A stretch of 64,000 nucleotides of DNA from Nymphaea colorata (lineage: Eukaryota > Streptophyta > Magnoliopsida > Nymphaeales > Nymphaeaceae), in NCBI RefSeq assembly GCF_008831285.2, contig NC_045138.2:33513934-33577933 (forward strand), read 5' to 3'. This document shows positions 54,750 to 64,000 of the stretch, piece by piece. Made by a program: the position numbers and the translations under genes. Position 1 is the stretch's first letter; each line of letters begins with the position of its first letter. The notes under the pieces are model-generated. The model searched no databases. It was not told the origin of the DNA and was given only the letters and a program-made list of their open reading frames with translations.

Positions 54750-55790
54750 CTTAACAGAATTTGGATGCATCTAAATAGTCACCGTTTTGTGATTCCCCAG
54801 TTTCTTTTGAGATTTCATTCAGAAAATCTAATGGACAAGGTTAGATGAACATAGGTCATTCACGGGCGGCCCCAACATAACCGGGAAAAGTAGAGGCTGG
54901 AAAATGGATTCTGAGCATAGCCAGTTGAGAACCAACAGGACATGCCTTGTGGAAATGAGATAAAAAAATCCTAGTTAATCTGTCTTCAAGAAAAAAAATT
55001 ACAAATCTTATTTAATAATCTTAATTATTGAAAAGCAGCATTTCAGCAGCAGCAATTGGGCTCGCGGGAATTCAAAGGGGACCAAATAAGCACCTTAGCA
55101 CATTGAAATAGCACAAAAATGAAAAACTTCTCTTTGAACCAAACGGTAGATGCTTTCCTCCTCTCCCACTTCCTCTTAATTTCTTCATTACTCTTGTGTT
55201 GCCAGTGCTGCAACTCTCCCATATCTTCAACCATAGTAACTCTTCAAATTGGAGAAACGACCCAGGACATTGTTTCATCATGAATTCACCATTAATGTGG
55301 TTCAAATAGCCACAAATCGCTAACTGGGTTTCTAAGGGGAGAGGGTTGTAGTCTCTATTTTTACGGATGAAGTTAACTCAAGAAAAATGAAATGCAGAAT
55401 CGATTAAGCCCCGAAAGGTTAATACAGGTACACATATATGTGGGCATCGATCGAGCAGAATCAATCTGGCGTGAACAAAAAAAGGAAGTGTCTGAACAAG
55501 CTCAACTGTATCAGATTAGGAATGCTGCCCATTGTCACCGCCATTAGCCGCACATCCGGCCAATATCGTATCCCTTCGTTTACACCGTGTGTGAATTACA
55601 CAGTCCAACCGGAAATTTTCGGAATGGTACTGTGCAGCATCCCTGCATTACAAAAAGCTGATTCCAGAGGAAAATTTTACAGAAAAGTCTTCGAACCCCG
55701 GAAAACTTTTCCGACCCACAGGCAGAGGGGCCGGACAATTTTCCCGGGATGAAAAAAGGTACCCGTCAGGGCTTCACGTCATTCTTCACC
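54620..55790. other. Between RLK1 and the chimeric locus, no gene identified
   Basis: A 104-codon frame at 55438-55752 exists but matches no family I know and sits in otherwise non-coding sequence. Confidence 0.4.
54716..54750. repeat. CA/TA microsatellite downstream of RLK1
   Basis: ACACACACACACATATATAT about 105 bp after the RLK1 stop. Confidence 0.9.
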
Positions 55791-55958
55791 GTCTCGGCGC
55801 AGTCGCGAAGAAGGCCTCGTTGTCCCACCCTTCGTCTTTCTTCGCTGGCGCTGCCACCATCACCTAAGCCGGTCTGTCCACCGCTTCTCGAACCCTAAAT
55901 TTTGACTTCTCTCAAAAAAGCAGAAGCTCAGTACCGGGAGCAGGGCCTCCATTTTCCC

Positions 55959-56500
55959 ATGGCGTACAAGAAGGAGGTCGCCATCTCCAACAAGGCCGCT
56001 TCCCTCGCTGCCCAATTCTACAAGGTATCTCTCTCCCACCCCCACTCCTCGCCCCCGGCCGCTCCCTCCCCCCCCACCCTCTCACACTTCGTCGCAGCTC
56101 CCAACAATCTTCTTCTGTGTAACTATTTAAAACAACAATCCATCATTTGTTGTTTTGTTTATTTTAATGGCAGCATGATAGGGGCACATGTTGACTGCTT
56201 GATTAGATGCATTTGGTTTCAGCTGGTTTGTGAAACGGATAAAGAAGGTCCCCTGCAGCAGCAGTTTTCTGCAGTCATTCTAAGATATCACCAACACACT
56301 GTCTTACCAAGTATGTTTTTCCTTTTTTCTTCTTGTCATCATAGGCAGGATACAGGCATATCGGTTATGCTGAGCTATATGGCAACGAGAAAGAGATCGA
56401 AGGGTGGTGCAGGTTACGGTCCCAAAGCCAATGTCGACTTCGATGCCATGAATGTTGGAATGAGGGGAGTAGCTGAGCACACTGAAGAGGATCGTGAACT
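55959..56500 (+). pseudogene. Chimeric locus with an aldo-keto reductase exon trace
   Basis: A GC-richer stretch with a leader-like start: ATG at 55959 gives MAYKKEVAISNKAASLAAQF YK up to a donor (AAG|GTATCT); a possible exon at 56224 reads LVCETDKEG. At 56345-56402 one frame reads AGYRHIGYAELYGNEKEIE, matching the aldo-keto reductase signature GYRHIDCA..YGNEKEIG, with the catalytic Asp changed to Gly and the Tyr kept. It soon meets a stop. Another frame over 56403-56500 reads GGAGYGPKANVDFDAMNVGM and AEHTEEDRELKG before GTAACC, unidentified. The pieces do not join into one clean model. Confidence 0.4.
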
Positions 56501-56799
56501 AAAAGGTAACCAGATTTTTTTCTTTTCCTGCTCATCAACCACACCTTCATTTTGGATTGTGTATGATTGACCTATTCCTACCTGTTCCTGAATAATTCCT
56601 CAGGGCCATCAAACAACCTCCATTCTTTCAACACATAAAACCACCAAGCAGTCATTGTACACCTCTTCTGGCTCACCAGAAGATGCTCCTTAAGATGGTC
56701 CCTGACAAATGGGCTCCTTACCTTCTCACGTCTCTTTCTTGTTTTCAATGGGACGCCGATGCAATAACTTCTGTTGTTCAGATGATTGCGAAGGGATGT

Positions 56800-57185
56800 G
56801 TACCCTCCCTCGCCTTCAATTTGCATAACTCGATCCGCCAATTTCCCTTGCGTCAAAGCAATTTTGACATGGCCATGTGTCTGTTCGTTACCTTCGTCAT
56901 CATTATTGCTATTATGTCGTCACATCTCTCCAGAAGAAGAAAATTTATTTGGAGGCATACCATTATCATACGGTCGTAACTGATCTTAAACGCTCTCACA
57001 TTAAGGCCGTAGGCTTCACGTCAAAATAGCCAAACACGAAACACCACCGTTATTTTTTCACGACCTCACTTACAGTCACTTGAAAGTCGTCGGTGATATG
57101 TGATGACCAAAGTAAGTGGCTGTTAGAATCTAATTTTCTTATTTATAAAGAGGCAGCAAATGAACGTCAATTGTCGATTTTGTGG
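56800..57185 (+). repeat. Long direct repeat upstream of RLK2, copy 2 of the upstream block
   Basis: The stretch from about 56828 to 57110 (CGATCCGCCAATTTCCCTTG, then GGAGGCATACCATTATCATA, ending TGTGATGACC) matches 63519-63797 with small indels, and is followed in both places by the shared AT-rich block. The pair flanks RLK2, so it marks the tandem duplication unit. Confidence 0.8.
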
Positions 57186-57315
57186 GCAATTCCCCAGTTT
57201 TTAAAGTGGACTACTTTCTCTTGATATGTTCATCATGTCTCATCTCGTCACCAATTTTGTGAATAAATTTTCCATTTGATCGGCTCGGCTTTTGTTTAGA
57301 TCTGTTCACGTTTAT

Positions 57316-57323
57316 ATATAAAA
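57316..57323 (+). promoter_or_regulatory. TATA box candidate of RLK2, with possible 5'UTR intron
   Basis: TATATAAA stands about 420 bp before the RLK2 ATG; I see no good TATA closer. A consensus donor CAAAG|GTAAGG at 57487 and an acceptor ending GATTAG at 57736, nine bases before the ATG at 57745, would allow a 5'UTR intron of 250 bp. That would reconcile the distant TATA with a short leader. This is inferred and would need transcript evidence. Confidence 0.35.
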
Positions 57324-57355
57324 TGTATGTGTACATATGCATGTAAAGAGAGAAA

Positions 57356-57412
57356 AGTGGGGCCCGTTGAATGGGTAGGGAGAGAGAACAGATCAAGTCA
57401 ACGGGCCCCACT
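57356..57412 (+). promoter_or_regulatory. Perfect 15-bp inverted repeat with GGCCCCAC arms upstream of RLK2
   Basis: AGTGGGGCCCGTTGA at 57356-57370 is repeated inverted as TCAACGGGCCCCACT at 57398-57412 with a 27-base spacer; purine-rich and pyrimidine-rich flanks extend the pairing imperfectly. Each arm contains GGCCCCAC or its complement, matching the GGNCCCAC site known for class I TCP transcription factors. It lies just after the TATA candidate, so it could act as a paired binding site or as a leader hairpin. Function is inferred. Confidence 0.45.
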
Positions 57413-57744
57413 TCTTCTCTCTCTCTCTGTGTGCCGACTTTCATACGGCTATCTTCTGTCACTCTCAGCATTCATTCAATCCAAAGGTAAGGTACCGTGC
57501 TTGTAACGAACATGCTAACCAAAATAAAATAAAGGACATGATGTTAAGTCTCTAGGGCTGCATGCGGATCTGTTGCCAGACAATCAAGTCACCAAAAGTG
57601 GATTGTAGAAGATGTAACTTAACAAGAAACATGAGAGCATTCTAAGAATCTGGGTGTGGTACTATTTCCTTCTTATTAGCATCTAGCTCCACTGCTACCC
57701 CATCTTTGTTTCCTTCTCGACACCTGCATTGATTAGCTGTTGCT

Positions 57745-61855
<4,111 letters not shown>

Positions 61856-61859
61856 GAAG

Positions 61860-63518
61860 CTAGCAGTACTCTTGCTGCGTTTATCCCTTCAGGGTCTCTA
61901 AAACTTTATAAGATCTTTCTCGTCGCTCCGACCATTTTCTAGCTCTAAATGCATCACGGACATCCAACTTTGCGGTTCTATTGATACAAGTCGTAAATAC
62001 TTTTTGACTGTTGATCAACAAATGCGTCATATGGCAAACGTTTTATACGGTGACTCCCTTTATGGAAAGTTATTTTTATCATGCAGATTATTATACAGTG
62101 TGTTCTAAAATGTTGTGTTATTCTTTGAGAAATCTCAATTTCTTTGCATTGCATTTGTAGGTCCTGGATTAATTCTGATGATTGCATTTGTATGGCTACA
62201 ACCCTGCAACAAAAAAGAAAACACCTTGAAGGTTAATTTTTGAAACTTAATTGTGTAAACAAAACATCATTCATTGACCGATAGAGAAGTGATTCTTTTT
62301 AATAAGAGGTATTTTCCATTTTAAATTAGAAGTCGATGTTTGTTTGTGAGATAGGCAGCCCCTTGAGACTTTTTCTCAAAAAATTGTGTTCATATTTGTA
62401 AACTTTTAAAAATTGAACGGTGATTTGTTTTTTATAATTTTTTTAAAAAATATTGGAGGTGTAAACTTTGATTGCCGTGTTTGTTTCTGCTCTAATACGG
62501 TTTAAGAAGTATAGTTCGGCCCCTCCTAGACAAAATTTCTAACTTTTTTCCCGATCCTTAAGCAGGGTAAAAATGTCAATGGATTGGGTGTCTCATCAGA
62601 CTGCTTAAAAAAAAAAAAAGTTAGTCACCGGAAAAAAATTAACATCAGATAAAAATAACGTCTAACCGAGTTTGAATTCAGATTAATATTGAAATTGAGG
62701 TCTAAATATCGAAATAACATCAGGCTGCCAAAAATGCTTTTTACAGTCGTCATACGTGCACCCGAATATTATAAAGTAAGACGTGAAGATCAAACGCCCT
62801 GCTATATATTATTTTCCTTCTTGCTGGCTTTTCTTTCTCATAACAGAATAAATGCCTCCGGCGATGAAATGTAGTGGAATATTTTGCTTCTACGAAGTTG
62901 ATGATGTAGTTTAAGTAATTATTGTTAGCTCAAATTCGAGCCAGCAATCATCGAAATCAGTCATCCAGATTTTAATTGTATTGACATTTAATTGTGAAAT
63001 TGCATTTTGAATCTGAACCCAAATTTGATTGGTAATGGTACCAAGATTTGGATAAAGTACTCCAAAAAATTATATATGAAAAATGTCCTCATCATCCTAG
63101 AATTAGGAAACAGCGATAACTTTTGGTATATATCTACTAAAATATTTTCTTTGTAAGGGAGAAAATTGAAAAAAAAAACATAAAAAATAAAATCCAATGC
63201 TGGCAGTTTCATGGGAACTTGTTACAGAATTTCCGAGTCGGTCCAAAGCTCTAGAGAAGCATCTGGATGGAGCCATAGCTCTGGCTGCCGCTCTTTTAAC
63301 ACCATGAACTTGGTAATCCGATCCTAAGAACACCAAAACTTTATCATCTGTCTGTTCTCGTTGCCAAACAGTTCCTAAGAAGGTAATTGGCCATTCTTTA
63401 TTCCATAAACTTGTTCCAGAAAAAAATGAATGCCCTATTATATACATATGACAAAAAATGGGTTGCTTCTGTTGTTAGGATGTGTGCCCTCAATTTAAAA
63501 CCCGTAGTAAGCGTAGAA
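61860..63518. other. Downstream of RLK2, no gene seen
   Basis: AT-rich; nothing recognisable until the long direct repeat at 63519. Confidence 0.5.
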
Positions 63519-64000
63519 TAATTCGATCCACCAATTTCCCTTGTGTCAAAGCAATATATCTGTTCCTTACTTTCGTCATTATTATTGCTATTATGTCTTC
63601 GCATCTGTGAGAAGAAGAAGATTTATTTGGAGGCATACCATTATCATACGGTCGTAAATGATCTTAAATACTCTCACGTTAAAGGCCGTAGGTCTCATTC
63701 TGATGAAAAGAACGTCCAAATAGCCAAACATGAAAACATCACACTTTTTAATTCACTCACTTATGATCACTTGAAAATCATCGGTTACATGTGATGACCT
63801 ATACAAAATTCTTTTTAAATTATCTTTTTGCTCCTAAAAATTTTAATAAATTACCAGTGGCACTTCTTTTTTGCACATTTTTAAAATCTAAAGCCTCCCT
63901 TCGTTACCGAGAAAAAGTGGTGGCAAAAGGCAGTTGTTAGAATCTAATTTTCTTATATATAAAAATACAAAAAATGAATGTCCATTAATTTTCGATTTCG
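63519..64000 (+). repeat. Long direct repeat at window end, copy 3 of the upstream block
   Basis: Diverged copy of 56828-57185: CGATCCACCAATTTCCCTTG, GGAGGCATACCATTATCATA and ATGTGATGACC, then AAAGTGGTGGCAAAAGGCAG and CCATTAATTTTCGATTT. The last part is closer to the RLK1 copy (47611-47705) than to the RLK2 copy. The window stops inside it. Confidence 0.8.

Overview
Nuclear DNA of a flowering plant. It is AT-rich and repeat-rich, with spliced genes, plant gene families (S-domain receptor kinases, an ABCG/PDR transporter, a heavy-metal-associated protein), Copia retrotransposon remains, a copy of plant mitochondrial 5S rRNA/tRNA-Pro DNA, and one 100-base assembly gap (22736-22835). I cannot name the species.

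Only two genes look intact. Both are on the + strand at the right end: G-type lectin S-receptor-like kinases (RLK1, 49125-54613, seven exons, 858 aa; RLK2, 57745-61855, seven exons, 849 aa). In both, the splice phases close into one reading frame, and signal peptide, bulb-lectin, S-locus glycoprotein, PAN, transmembrane and RD-type kinase regions are all present. They form a tandem pair. A related non-coding block lies upstream of each and recurs at the right edge of the window, which suggests a further copy beyond it.

Most of 1.2-47.5 kb is debris that shares an ancestry with this receptor-kinase family. Two long segments, here called A and B, recur together. A occurs at about 1268-3831, 22860-23630, 31980-35835 and 41430-44660. 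B occurs at about 5695-7609, 23632-23970, 36911-39120 and 45085-47540. They carry pieces of unrelated genes: kinase exon fragments, mitochondrial rrn5 plus trnP, an antisense cathepsin-B-like exon, a second kinase exon piece, and antisense tandem units derived from 40S ribosomal protein S9. In copy 2 the kinase fragment is a 163-bp exon repeated four times in tandem. A separate decayed kinase copy (39895-41392) lies in front of A copy 3.

Between these are: a 5' Copia remnant (3832-about 5000); a GC-rich repeat in two copies (4998-5699, 8269-8973); minisatellites and direct repeats (9.2-11.3 kb); a decayed ABCG/PDR transporter C-terminal part on the - strand (18567-20282); a roughly 530-bp tandem repeat family, C (20.28, 26.0-29.3, 30.8 and 35.85-36.86 kb), one unit of which is interrupted by a 335-bp terminal-inverted-repeat element; and an antisense Copia LTR (29320-29599). 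Long AT-rich stretches contain nothing I can recognise. Single-exon traces of an HMA protein (39.3 kb) and an aldo-keto reductase (56.35 kb) are also present.

The most unusual content is the multi-gene fragment cassette A-B and its repeated internal amplifications. It resembles the cargo of a fragment-capturing transposon or a repeatedly rearranged receptor-kinase locus; the sequence alone does not settle which.
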